Positions 12,495-22,683 of a stretch of 64,000 nucleotides of DNA are shown here, one piece after another. The stretch is from Aquanectria penicillioides (taxonomy: Eukaryota > Ascomycota > Sordariomycetes > Hypocreales > Nectriaceae): positions 1,674,001 to 1,738,000 of the forward strand of contig PYIU01000004.1 of the NCBI GenBank assembly GCA_003415625.1. The letters are read 5' to 3'. Every line of letters begins with the position of its first letter. Within the stretch, counting starts at the first letter, position 1. Below the pieces are notes generated by a model that worked only from the letters and a program-made list of their open reading frames with translations, was not told the DNA's origin and did not search any database. The translations under genes and the position numbers were made by a program.

Positions 12495-14401
12495 ATGGCT
12501 CTCGCCGCTGAGACCAGCAAGATCGTCTCTCAGTTCGAGTTCACTGACGATGACTTGAACAATCATGTGCAAGAGTTCCTTCGCCAGATGAGTATGTCGC
12601 TTTCCTTGCTCACAATGCGCCGTGCTTCTCGCGACGAGCGCTCCATGTCTTTCCCGCTTCCCTCCATCACACCTCTACGTCATGTCATGGCACCTGTCTA
12701 ATTTGCGCTTCTAATAGACGAGGGCCTCGCAAAGGACAACACCAGCCTGGCCCAGATCCCAACCTACGTCACCGGCGTCCCCAATGGCACCGAGAAGGTG
12801 AGCATCTCCCATCGAGCGCCATTTCGAAGTGCGCTGCGACTAACACGGCGTTTTTTGCGCTTCTCGTATAGGGTCTCTATTTGGCAGTTGACCTGGGCGG
12901 CACTAACTTCCGTGTGTGCTCCATTATGCTCAATGGCGACACCACTTTCAACTTGACTTACAACAAAGTCGCCATCCCCAAGGAGCTTATGGTCGCTAAG
13001 ACCGCCTCAGAGCTGTTTGCTTTCCTGGCCAAACAGATTGAACTGTTTCTTCGAGAGCACCACCGCGATCATTTCGACAGCCACATTCGCCGCCGCAACA
13101 CCTCCAGTAACGCAGTGGGATTTCGCGACGAGAACATTTTCCGTCTCGGTTTCACCTTCAGCTTCCCTGTTCAACAACTTGGTATTAACAAGGGGTTGCT
13201 CATCAGGTGGACCAAGGGCTTCGATATTCAAGATGCCGTCGGAAAGGACGTTTGTGCCCTTCTGCAGCAGGAAATCGATAACCTCCAGCTCCCTGTCAAG
13301 GTCGCTGCTTTAGTCAACGACACCGTGGGAACTCTGATGGCTCGTTCATACACATCTACCGGCAAGAGCAAGTCTATTCTTGGCGCCATCTTCGGTACTG
13401 GCACCAACGGTGCTTACATGGAGAAGACGAGCAACATCAAGAAGCCCATTCCCGGTGAGTACGATACTTCGAGCGGTGAGATGGTCGTCAACACAGAGTG
13501 GGGTTCTTTCGACAACCAGCTCAACGTCATGCCTTCGACTTCATGGGACAAGGCGCTTGATGCCCAAAGTGTGAACCCCGGTTATCAGATGTTCGAGAAG
13601 CGCGTATCAGGCATGTTCCTCGGCGAACTTGTGAGGCTGGCCGTTTTCGACATGATTAAGGACGAGAAGACGTCACTCTTCCGAGACATCAACTCCAGCA
13701 CCAACGATTGGTCCACCACCACCAACATTGCTGCTGACTCCGGACTCCTAAAGCCCTGGGGACTTGATAGCGCCATCATGTCGGTTGCAGCTGCCGACAA
13801 CACCCCCGAACTATCTACTCTGCGCCAGGCCCTCGAGGGCGTACATGTCTACACACCATCTTTGGAGGACGCCCAGGCTTTCAAGTCTGTGGCTTATGCT
13901 GTCGGACGCCGAGCCGCCAGGTTGTCCGCCGTTGCACTGGGAGCCATTGCTCTCCAGTCTGGCAAGATTGACGACCCAGAGGAGGAGGTCATCGACATTG
14001 GTGTCGATGGCAGCTTGGTTGAGCACTACCCTTACTTCCGAGACATGATCCACGAGGCGCTTGCAGCAATTGAAGGCATTGGTCCCAAGGGTGCCGAGAA
14101 GATCCGTATTGGCATTGCCAAGGATGGCAGCGGTGTAGGCGCCGCCTTGATCGCCCTTGTTGCTGCTAGCCGAGAGACCCCTATCGACTACATTGAGGAT
14201 CTGCGATCAAAGGCCAAGACCTCGCGGAGATCCAGCAATGCATTTGGTGCGTGGAACAATCCGATTTCGACTTCCCTAGAGAGTATGCTAACAAGGACCA
14301 CAATAGCTGAAGAGCATCCTTTCTGGAACAAGACGTTGCTGATCGGCGGCATTCTTGGTGCGGCTGCGGTTGCAGCCCTTTGGTGGGTTAAGCGTCATTG
14401 A
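12495..14401 (+). CDS. hexokinase family protein with C-terminal membrane anchor (HxkC-like)
   Basis: ATP-dependent hexose kinase fold. Exons are 12495-12591, 12718-12797 and 12872 onward. A fourth intron is likely at 14247-14306: GTGCGT donor, GCTAAC branch site, ATAG acceptor. It is 60 nt with no in-frame stop, so spliced and unspliced forms would be 548 and 568 aa. Visible motifs are phosphate-1 (DLGGTNFRV), sugar binding (FSFPVQ, RWTKGFDI), the catalytic Asp in LVNDTVGTLM, phosphate-2 (FGTGTNGAYME), the EWGSFDN segment, and the adenosine-side DGSLVEHYP and KDGSGVGAAL. The last about 20 residues form one hydrophobic helix (LLIGGILGAAAVAALWW) followed by a short basic end, the layout of a tail-anchored protein. 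Aspergillus HxkC is an atypical mitochondrion-associated hexokinase, and this is the best match I can suggest. All key residues are present, so activity is plausible. Confidence 0.9.
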
Positions 14402-14855
14402 AACGAGCATTTAGCTGTTGGGGTTTGGGTCTGTTGCATTTTGCCAAATTTAGGCATGTATGTCTTGTTGGGGTCTCGGCGTCTTCGTCCCTGTACTTTT
14501 TTTTTCTTCTGTAAAGGAGAACACAAAAATTGTATATAAGATTATTGGGGTTATAAAGAGTTGTTGAGTGGCATTTGTCACTCTAGGAGAAATGTGGCCT
14601 GGACAAATATGAATTGAATAATTCGTACAACGATTCTTTTTCTCCCTCCTCCGTTCCTTGATATGTTGATGTAAGACAACAGGAACTGCTCTGTATACTC
14701 GATAAGTACATTGTTCCACCCATTTATCCCGTCTATTATTGATGCCATGTCCTGTAAAACACCGATGCATTTCCTCATGAAAATCTTATATTTATAGATT
14801 TATGCAGATTCCCCGATTACTCCCCGTCCGAAGATTTACGTCCCGCGCCCATATC
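14402..14855. other. intergenic, 3' ends of convergent genes
   Basis: This is the space between the hexokinase stop and the acetyltransferase stop on the opposite strand. It is AT-rich and should hold both 3' untranslated regions and poly(A) sites. I see no gene. Confidence 0.5.
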
Positions 14856-15953
14856 TTATTTGCCAAACGCGGCAGCTGGGTATGCACGATCTCGCTTCTT
14901 GCGAGCGGCAGAACTGCTCCTTGAGCTAGGGGCAGACCCTGTAGGCGATTCTCCCTCTCGAAGGCGCCCCAGAGCCATGTCTTCCGGGAGGTCGTTCCAT
15001 TCCGTCTCGGCACGTTGGTTCTGGTAGGACTGGGAGCGAGAGAGTGGAGGCGGGTTCGACGACTTTGGCGGGCCGGCCATGGGCGGCAAGTTAACGATGG
15101 ATGCCGTAGTGCTGGGTGGAACGGAGCGCTGGGGTGGTGATGTCGCATCAGTGGTCGAGATCGAGGGGATGGAGTTGCGAACGGAGGCGCTCACGAGACG
15201 ACGAACGAGCCAGGCGGAGTCGGGACGCAGCTTCATGTAGTACCCGCGGATGGGGTGCTCATCACGTTTGAAGCCCCGGCCTTCATACCATTTCAGGCCC
15301 TCGTCATTCTCAGTCCAGACATGCGCGGTTACGGCATTCACGCTGAGCTCGGGGTTGGCCACGGCAGTGGCAATGATGTTATCCACAGCGGCATTGATCA
15401 ACCCCATAGAGCGGTATGGCGACAGAAGACAGAGAGATTGAATATATAGGTTATAGGGCACGGCGCCGTCATCGTCGGGCTTCCCGCCGTCAATGAGGGC
15501 AGGCTCGATACGACAAACAACACCGCCAACAACCTTGGGTTCGGCGCCTTCGTGGGCCCAAGTGATGACGCGAGAGAAAGGACCGGAGGCGGCCGGGTCG
15601 ACGGCACGCTGGTAGAAGCTATCCGGGTAGCTCACGGGGAGAAGAAGGGCGTTGATGCGACGCAGAGCGTTGAGGTCGCTGCCAGAGACGGGGCGGATGG
15701 CGGCTTCGCGGGGCAGAGTTGCGGGGAGGGGCGGAACAGTGAAGCCGATGGTTGGTTTGGGTGGCGCCGGAGTCACTTCCTCTCGGTCGATTTGCGCCGA
15801 GGAAGCTACTAGAGGCTGGGGGTGAGCAGATCTAGCAGCCCCGGGCGGGTTTGGCAGCTTCGATGATGATGGAGGCGGAGCGTAGTTGGGAGCTTTCGCT
15901 TGGAAGAACGACCGGATGGAGAGCTGGGCGGGCTTGGCAGTTGGGAGAGACAT
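14856..15953 (-). CDS. NAA50-like GNAT acetyltransferase with N-terminal PIP box
   Basis: Single-exon gene, 365 aa. The start is the ATG at 15953. The frame stays open upstream but has no ATG there, only CT-rich leader. Residues 10-17 (QLSIRSFF) match the PCNA-interacting consensus Q-x-x-I/L/M-x-x-F/Y-F/Y, and a basic/proline-rich linker of about 70 residues follows. The GNAT domain spans about 88-260. LLPVSYPDSFY matches the peptide-binding start of NAA50/San (FPVSYNDKFY), LYIQSLCLLSPYRSMG is motif A, and AHVWTENDEGLKWYEGRGF corresponds to the catalytic His and motif B. Motif A lacks the final Gly/Ala (R-S-M-G-L-I), so acetyl-CoA binding may be altered. The C-terminal 100 residues are Ser/Pro-rich with a basic end. 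NAA50 N-acetylates Met-starting proteins and affects sister-chromatid cohesion. A PCNA link here is inference. Confidence 0.85.
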   Translation of the reverse strand: MSLPTAKPAQLSIRSFFQAKAPNYAPPPSSSKLPNPPGAARSAHPQPLVASSAQIDREEVTPAPPKPTIGFTVPPLPATLPREAAIRPVSGSDLNALRRINALLLPVSYPDSFYQRAVDPAASGPFSRVITWAHEGAEPKVVGGVVCRIEPALIDGGKPDDDGAVPYNLYIQSLCLLSPYRSMGLINAAVDNIIATAVANPELSVNAVTAHVWTENDEGLKWYEGRGFKRDEHPIRGYYMKLRPDSAWLVRRLVSASVRNSIPSISTTDATSPPQRSVPPSTTASIVNLPPMAGPPKSSNPPPLSRSQSYQNQRAETEWNDLPEDMALGRLREGESPTGSAPSSRSSSAARKKRDRAYPAAAFGK

Positions 15954-17755
15954 GATGGGCGGTTGAAGGGCAAGCGGGCGAGGGACCGGGGCGATTGTGG
16001 ATGGGTTGGACAAGTGTGTGCAGGAAGAAGGAAAGAAAGGGAGGAAACAAGAAAGAAAAGATAGGGAAGGGAAGAGAGAGAAGGTAGAAAAAAAAGCAGA
16101 CAGCGACAACTGCGGCTTGGTGTTATCGGCCGGAGATGGCTTGAAGGTGAAGGTTAGCACGGATAGAATTTACGTTTACGTCGAGCTCACTCACCAGTGT
16201 GGCACATGCCCACTTGGGCGCCTGAATAGACGCCCACGGGTAGGTAAGTACGCCATAGGCAGGTACCTATCGGCCTACCTAGCAGCTATGGCCGACAAAG
16301 TACTCCGTACCTGGTGGTTACCAAGGTAGGGGGATTGTTCCAGGCGGGCTAGTCCCAGGGCCAGAACGGCTCCGTCGTCATAGCAGTGTCTCGGATGCCG
16401 CAATGGGCACCTCCGACTGGGCACGGCGTCATTGCACTATGTGCATATACTGCATTGGTAGGGACCGCGCCAGCTGAAAACATGAGAGAAAAAAAATAAG
16501 TAAAAAGGTTCCCTGAGCATTGGGTTGGATTGGACTGGATTGGGCGTCGTCTGTCCACCAGAGCGATCTGCCCGCCGCCAGAGAGCAATGCGTCCTGCCG
16601 GCGCCATCTTGGGACATGTTAGTGGAGTCAGGGGAACCTTAATAAGGGGCTCGCCGTATCCGTCTGTCTCGTCTCGCTGCAACTATAGATTGGGATGTGC
16701 CGGGATACATCGCTGTGGCCGAGGTACCTGGTGCGCTGTCGTTCAGCGCATGGGGACTTTGTTTCTAACTATAGGTACCTACCCGTTTGCGCTGGCCTTG
16801 GTTTGGTTTGGGTTGACTCGGGGGGCAGCGAGGGCACCTCCCCCGAAAGAGCCACCTAATAAAGGCAATACAGTGCAGCAGTACGTACGGAGTTGGTAAG
16901 CATCCCGCATCCAGGACGCATTTGAGATTGCCATTCATTGCCGCGCACATAGACAAAGAAGAAACAGAAAAAAACAAGAGCTATGAATTGATACTCACAA
17001 CAAGATTGTTCCGTAGACAGTATATTCCCCTTTATCACGATATTGACAGCGGCTGAGGCCCGTCGGCGTTGGTTAGTTCCCGCTCTGGATTTTTTTTTTT
17101 TTTTTTTTTTCCCCTCTAGGTTGGTTGCCTTTCCGAGATGATCCCTGGGGCCGCACTGAGCTCCGGGCGTTCGGGGTTGGCGCTGGCGTTGGCTCTCGTG
17201 TCTGACTGTTCCGCAGTCCACTAACAGTTTCCCTCCTGTCAACTAACTCAACAGGGGAACAGTGGGCAGTCGTCATTTTTTCCCTCGAGCTCGAGGCCAT
17301 TCCTGTCAGTCATTCACACTCGCTTTTTTTTTTTTTCCCTCCCCAAATCTTCCCCAATCAGACGACAACACCAGTAGCCTCGTCACTGACAGTAAACTCC
17401 CTTGGCTTGGGGGGGCATGGGCAAATAAACCCAAGATTTGAATAGGGCAAAAAAGACGACTTTTCTTTTCATTTCTGTCTCACTTGGCTTTCACTTTTGC
17501 ATTATCTCTTCTGCTTGGATCCTTTTTTTTATGCCGTGCCAATGACGATTTGCACTCTGCGATTCATCTCTCTCTAATCTCTGTCTCTCTTCCCCCCGGC
17601 GACCGACCGGTATCCCCAGAACCCACACCCCCCCTCCACCCGGTAGCTGCCGCCGTCGCTCCCTCGGCTTCATCACACGATTTCAGTTACACACCCTCCG
17701 CTGAGAAATCCTCAGCCTTGGCCAGGTTTCTCCCCTTTGGCGACCAGGCGAAATC
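15954..17755. promoter_or_regulatory. 1.8-kb divergent promoter region
   Basis: Lies between the divergently transcribed acetyltransferase (-) and the Sgf11-like gene (+). It holds clustered TACCTACC/GGTACC motifs near 16237-16290 and 16770-16785, a 21-T tract at 17090-17110, a second T tract near 17324-17336, and C/T-rich leader DNA before 17756. No protein gene is supported. Confidence 0.45.
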
Positions 17756-19092
17756 ATGGATGCCTCAACGGGCAGAGCGGGCGTTGTCCGCGCCCGCGAC
17801 GATGCTGGCAGCATGGACAAGTTGGTAAGCACCTCATTTCCCGGTCTTTACCTGGCCTCAGGGCTTCCCTTTGGTTGCGGCTGGCTGGCGCTGGCTGCGA
17901 TGCTCGTGATGACAGTGAAAACCGTCGTACACCCTCATCCATCGCCCCGTCGCCTTCCATATCGCTTTATGACGCCCATCTATTAGCGTGTCGATGGCTT
18001 TGAATAATGGCTGACGTTTGGCGTGCGTTGATTGGAACAGGCACATGCGGTCCTTGACGATGTGCTCTACAACATCATTTCCGACCTGTTGATGAAGACG
18101 CATCGCGAGGAGAAGACAGCTAGAGCGACCACTGCCGCGATCCGCGTCGAAAAGCTCGCCTCCGATGCCTCCGAAGACTCGACGCCGGATTCAAAGCCCG
18201 AACTTCGAGTCGAGACCGACGCCGCCATCTTTGAGGATGGCAAGGTGCTCCTGAAGGGCAACCCTCTCAAGACCACCTCCGAGATTGTCTGCCCCAAGTG
18301 CCACCTCCCTCGATTACTACACCCGACAGACGGCAAAGGCTCTAAAAAGCCCGACCCGAGCATCATCTACTGCAAAAAGCACCCTTACATTGATAAGCCC
18401 GGATGCGACATCTACGGACAGAGCTGGGTCGGCCCGGGCCCGGGTCGTGGCAAGAAGAAGAAGGACATGGAGAAGAACGCAGACACGCCCACTCCAGAAC
18501 AGCGACCCCCTAACGTGCTCTCATTCCCCTCGGCGACTTGCAGCAAATGCAAGCGCTGCATTCTCGTTACTCGATTGAACAATCACATGGGCTCGTGTAT
18601 TGGCAACAGTGGTCGAAACGCCAGTCGAGCTGCGGCCCAAAAGCTGAGTAACGGGGCTCGCACCACGACGGCACACCACCATCGTCCCAAAAGGCCACAC
18701 CAACGCCTGGATCTCGCGCGACGAGCCCCAAAAAGCGCGACGTCAGTGAGGACGAGGAGGAATCCGAGAACAGCCACAAGAAGAAGAAGCTTAAGCCGGC
18801 CAGCAGCATAACCAAGAAGGTCATCATCAAGACGAAGCCGACCCTCAAGAAGGAAAAGGTCAAGAGTCTATCGTCTCTCAGCCAGGAGACCAAGGCTCAA
18901 TATGACCTCGACTCCAGCGTCGAGGTTGCCCCCAAGAAGGTGGTAGCCAAGAACGTCAGTCCAATCAAAAAGCTCAAGGTCGGTGGCAAGCCTCCCTTGG
19001 GCTCTCCCAAACCAAAGGTAAACAATATCCGCGATGCCGACGGAGAATCCGAGTCTTCGGGCACGCTGTCTTCGCCACCCGCGCCCCAATAG
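17756..19092 (+). CDS. sgf11: SAGA-associated factor 11-like zinc-finger protein (frame broken once)
   Basis: Exon 1 is 17756-17824 and the intron is 17825-18040. Exon 2 runs to the stop at 19090-19092. The frame breaks at the GGGG run 18653-18656: the conserved upstream frame (GRNASRAAAQKLSNG) and the Lys/Ser-rich downstream frame (SHHDGTPPSSQ...) join if one G is missing from the assembly. The repaired length would be about 373 aa. An N-terminal helix (LDDVLYNIISDLLMK) resembles the Sgf11 helix that packs into the SAGA deubiquitinase module. The C-terminal finger C-x2-C-x11-H-x3-C (CSKCKRC...NNHMGSC) has the same spacing as yeast Sgf11. A second Cys pair (CPKCHLP...YCKK) precedes it. The protein is much longer than yeast Sgf11 (99 aa), with a basic, disordered tail. 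A nuclear role in histone H2B deubiquitination is inferred from the family. Confidence 0.7.
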
Positions 19093-19809
19093 AAGACGGG
19101 CGGGTTTCCCCGTGACGATGCTCTCCCCCGAGCGAAAAAGCATCGCTGATTATCCCAAAGTTCACATAAATACCCATGGCAGATATGCCTATCTATCTCT
19201 TTGGAACGTTGCTTTCCAGCACCAGCTGGGCCGATTAGCCCAACAATTTATATCTCAGGACTGGTTGGATACGGATAGAGGCAGGTGGCCCGGTGCGAGA
19301 AGGGGAGCGAGAAGGTTGCTTTTTACTTTGCTTTTCTCTTTCACTCTTCCTCGTCCCCTTCTTCTCCTTCTTCTTCTTTTTGCTTTATGGAAACTTTTCT
19401 ATCTGTATTATTCTTCCAAAACAAACACTGCATTGGACGGGCGGTTTTTGGTTGGCCAGGGTCTAGGAGACCAGATCATTCATAGCATCCACGGAAAAAC
19501 AGGTCTGGGGCGTTGGGCGTTGTTGTATGTAAAGAATGGATATTTTTTGCCCAAACATTTCGAGTGCGTGCATCAGTCATTTTACCAGTGCTTCTTGATA
19601 TTTTTATCGCGAAAAAAAAAAAAAAGAAATGGTCTTTGAGTTTGATTGCGAAATGACGTGATATCTCATTGCTTGTTGGCCCTTGGTTTTTGGGGGCAAG
19701 AGAGGATCTCTATACAAACTCCTGAAACGCCAGCGTATCTATATACTATCCCATCATTGACTTGTCTTTTCAACGGCTCCGTTTCCTTGTGCGTGTTTGA
19801 TTTCCAAAT
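19093..19809. other. intergenic, 3' ends of convergent genes
   Basis: Lies between the stops of the Sgf11-like gene and the cyclophilin. It is T/C-rich with an A tract near 19612-19625. A 201-codon open frame (19034-19639) overlaps the Sgf11-like tail out of frame and then runs into low-complexity sequence. I do not consider it a gene. Confidence 0.45.
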
Positions 19810-20374
19810 CTAGTCTTCCTCCTCTACGACTCTCGCCTTGACAATCTTGACCTCTTCGGCGGGGCGGTCCTCAGAACCGGTCGGGACGAGACCAAGGCGG
19901 CGAACGGTGCTCATGCCAGACTTGACGCGGCCAAAGATGGTGTGCTTGCCATCAAGCCAGGGCGTTGGGGCGAGGGTGATGAAGAACTGTGAGCCGTTGG
20001 TGTTGGGGCCGGCGTTGGCCATGCTGAGGATGCCAGCGCCGGTGTGCTTGAGGCCAGGGTCGATCTCATCCTCAAACTTGTCGCCGTAGATGGAGGTGCC
20101 GCCGCGGCCGGTGCCCGTCGGGTCGCCACCCTGCACCATGAAATTTGGGATGATGCGGTGGAACACGGTGCCGTCGTAGTATCCGCGGCGCACGAGCGTC
20201 GTGAAGTTGGTGCAAGTCTTGGGCGCGTGGGAGGTGTAGAGCTCGACGGTCAGGGAGCCCTGGGGAGCGGAAATGAGAAAGCGTTAGCGGCGCTTTCTTC
20301 CCGAAACATACAGATCAGGTGCGAAGGGGATGTGCGCATACCATTGAGGTCTCCAGGACGATGTTGGTGGTCAT
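19810..20374 (-). CDS. cyp1: peptidyl-prolyl cis-trans isomerase, PPIL1-type cyclophilin
   Basis: Catalyses proline cis-trans isomerisation. PPIL1-type cyclophilins are small, compact enzymes associated with the spliceosome. Exon 1 is 20374-20342 (11 codons), the intron is 20341-20260 with a GTATGC donor and CCCAG acceptor, and exon 2 is 20259-19810. The product is 160 aa, close to the 166 aa of human PPIL1, and is almost all cyclophilin domain. The active-site block [20 protein letters not shown] holds the catalytic Arg and Phe. [27 protein letters not shown] and [12 protein letters not shown] are all intact, including the Trp associated with cyclosporin binding. There is no signal peptide, so it is cytosolic or nuclear. 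It shares a 551-bp promoter region with the signal peptide peptidase gene. Confidence 0.96.
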
Positions 20375-20925
20375 CTTTGCTGAGGAAAGGGGCGATGTCC
20401 CGATGGCAAACAAAAAAGCCAAAGTCTGGAGCTGAAGCTTGTGGAGGGGGAGGGGGGCTTCAAAACAGTTGCACAAGGCTGACGCTCATTGTTTGCGCTG
20501 CGGCGACGCCATTGGCTGCCGCAAACTTCAGGGCTTCCCCTGCAGGGTCCCCCCCCCCCCACACACCAGATCCAACTAGCAGTGTTGCTCGCGAACTAAT
20601 GAGCTGGCAGCTACGTAGTGAATATCTGACATGCTGAGCCCTTGTAGTTGCATTCCTGGTCTCGCTGTCATTCAGTAGACGTCATTCCCACCCCCAAAGT
20701 TCACAAAGGTCGTCGCGCCTTTCATTCCTTTCACAATACAACCGCTCGCTCTGTTTTTTGGGTGGGTTTTGTTCCAGGAGTACGCGGAATTCATTCTTTT
20801 ATTCGCTCTCTTGAGATGCGGTGAAGTGGGAGGCTTTTCGATCGTCAGATAGCTTCCACGGCTGTTTGAGAACACGTTGCGACAGAGTCCAGCTCAGCCA
20901 ACGCCGTCAAGATACGACCCAAGAC
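20375..20925. promoter_or_regulatory. bidirectional promoter region of cyclophilin and signal peptide peptidase
   Basis: 551 bp between divergent start codons, holding both promoters and leaders. A 12-C run lies at 20559-20570. No separate gene is seen, and no specific factor site can be assigned with confidence. Confidence 0.5.
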
Positions 20926-22683
20926 ATGTCGGAAACCCATGCAGTGTCGGCACCCTCTGGAGGCGCCTCCGAGGGCTCGTTCGAGGCGCTGAACTCGACC
21001 CTCGCGGACCAGGGTGTGACTTCGTACCTGAAGTACCTCCAGGACCTCGACTTTCTCGTCCTCGAGGCCAAGCTCATCTTCAGTGCCCTCGGTATCATCT
21101 ACCTTGGTGCTCACGCGGCGTTGCGACGGCCCCGTCTGCGGCGCCAAAGAAGGAGCGCAAGCCCGGCGAAGAGGATGAAGACCGCTTCTCCAGGGCCTGG
21201 AGCCTTCGGACGCCATTCTGTTTCCGCTGATGGCTGCCGTAGTTCTCGTGAGCTTGTACTACCTCATCCAATGGCTCCAGGACCCCGACATTCTCAACAA
21301 AGTCATCCGGTATTACATGTCCACCATGTCTATCGCCAGTCTGCTGTCGCTCTATGCGCACGGTATCGAGCTGCTCACGAGCGTGGTATTTCCCCGGTTC
21401 TGGAGAGGCAGAGACGGCCGGCTTAGAGAAGTCGACCAAAAGACCCGGTCCGTCAGAGTCTGCGACGACGTGGGCAACCCGACCTCTGGCGTTGAAGAGA
21501 CGCATAACCCGCTGCCCACTCCTCTGTCCTGGTTGGCAGGGTCTGAAAGAGTGCGCAAGGCCGCCTGGGGAGTCCGCGATCTGCTGACGCAACACTGGGT
21601 GGTCAAGCTGTTTGTTCACGGAGTTGGCAAGGAGGAGGGCAAGGTCAAGTTTGCGCACATGGTCGCTCTACTCATGGCGATAGCGACGGCCATCGTCTAC
21701 TCATCGACCACGTCGCCGCTCCTCTCCAACACGCTAGGATACGGCATGTGCTACGGCTCGTTCCTCTTGCTTTCGCCAACCGACTACCTCACTAGTACTT
21801 TGGTCTTGGTCGGCTTGTTTTTCTATGACATTGTCATGGTATTTTATACGTGCGTGCCCCGGCGCTTACTTCTGCGGACTCCCGATGGCTAACAAACACA
21901 CCCAGGCCTTACATGGTGACGGTCGCCACAAAGCTGGATGCGCCCATCAAGCTTACTTTTGAAGCAGCGGAGAGGAGGAGCATTCTTGGACTCGGGGACA
22001 TTGTCATCCCGGGCATGGTCATTGCGCTTGCTCTTCGATTCGACCTCTGGATGCACTATTTGCAGAAAGTCAAATACGAGGCCACCGACCTGAAACTCAT
22101 TGAGAAAGACCCGTCATCCGGAGAGATTGTCACAAGGACCGATGTGAAGCACAAGGAGGTCAAGGCCAAGTACGCCGACGCAAAGGGCAGCTGGGGCGAC
22201 AGACTCTGGGTCCGGGGAACCATGTTTGTTTGCGGTCCGAAACAGTTGCCACCCTCACTCGAGGCATCCCGCTTCCCCAAGACGTATTTTTACGCGTCCA
22301 TGATCGGCTACATGGCGGGCATGCTGTTTACGCTGGCGATGCTATTGGTCTTCAAACGTGGGCAGCCGGCGCTACTGTACCTGGTGCCGGGCGTGCTCGG
22401 GTCGCTCTGGCTCACCGGTCTAGCGCGGGGGGAAATCAGGCAGATGTGGACGTACACGGAAGACGGCAGCATCGACACTATGGATGTGGTGGTGGATCTC
22501 GATGGAAACGGAAAGGCCATCAAGACGATCGGCGAACTCAAGGACGGGGTTGTTGACACGACCAAGGACAAAAGCAAGGGTGAAGACAAGGATAAGGACG
22601 AGAAAAACGAACTGGAAAAGAAGGCCGATGATGATAAGAGCGGGCACAAGGTATTCTTGCTCTCGGTGGAAGCGACGGGATGA
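20926..22683 (+). CDS. signal peptide peptidase (presenilin-type intramembrane aspartyl protease; frame broken twice)
   Basis: Multi-spanning ER protease that cuts leftover signal peptides inside the membrane. The start is ATG 20926, a 56-nt intron lies at 21850-21905 (GTGCGT...CCCAG), and the stop is at 22681-22683. The reading frame moves twice, at the CCCC run 21130-21133 and the GGG run 21193-21195. One missing base in each restores a continuous family-like sequence (AHAALRRP / PSAAPKKER / GLEPSDAILFPLM). The repaired length would be about 567 aa. The first catalytic Asp is in FFYDIVMVFYTPYM, the second in LGLGDIVIPG, and the substrate-docking PAL motif is in QPALLYLVPG. Several hydrophobic segments and a highly charged Lys/Asp-rich C-terminal tail are visible. 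The frame breaks look like sequencing or assembly losses because every catalytic motif is intact. Confidence 0.93.

Noticed and set aside
11756..12520. 254-codon minus-strand open frame
   Set aside because: It overlaps the hexokinase start antisense and consists of Gly/Arg/Lys low complexity, the complement of a C/T-rich leader.
15954..16160. In-frame upstream extension of the NAA50-like gene with a second PIP-like match (QLSLSAFF)
   Set aside because: The extension begins with GTG, has no ATG, and is the translation of a C/T-rich leader. The match is probably chance.
19034..19639. 201-codon plus-strand open frame
   Set aside because: It overlaps the Sgf11-like C-terminus in another frame and continues into a T/C-rich 3' region with Leu/Phe runs.
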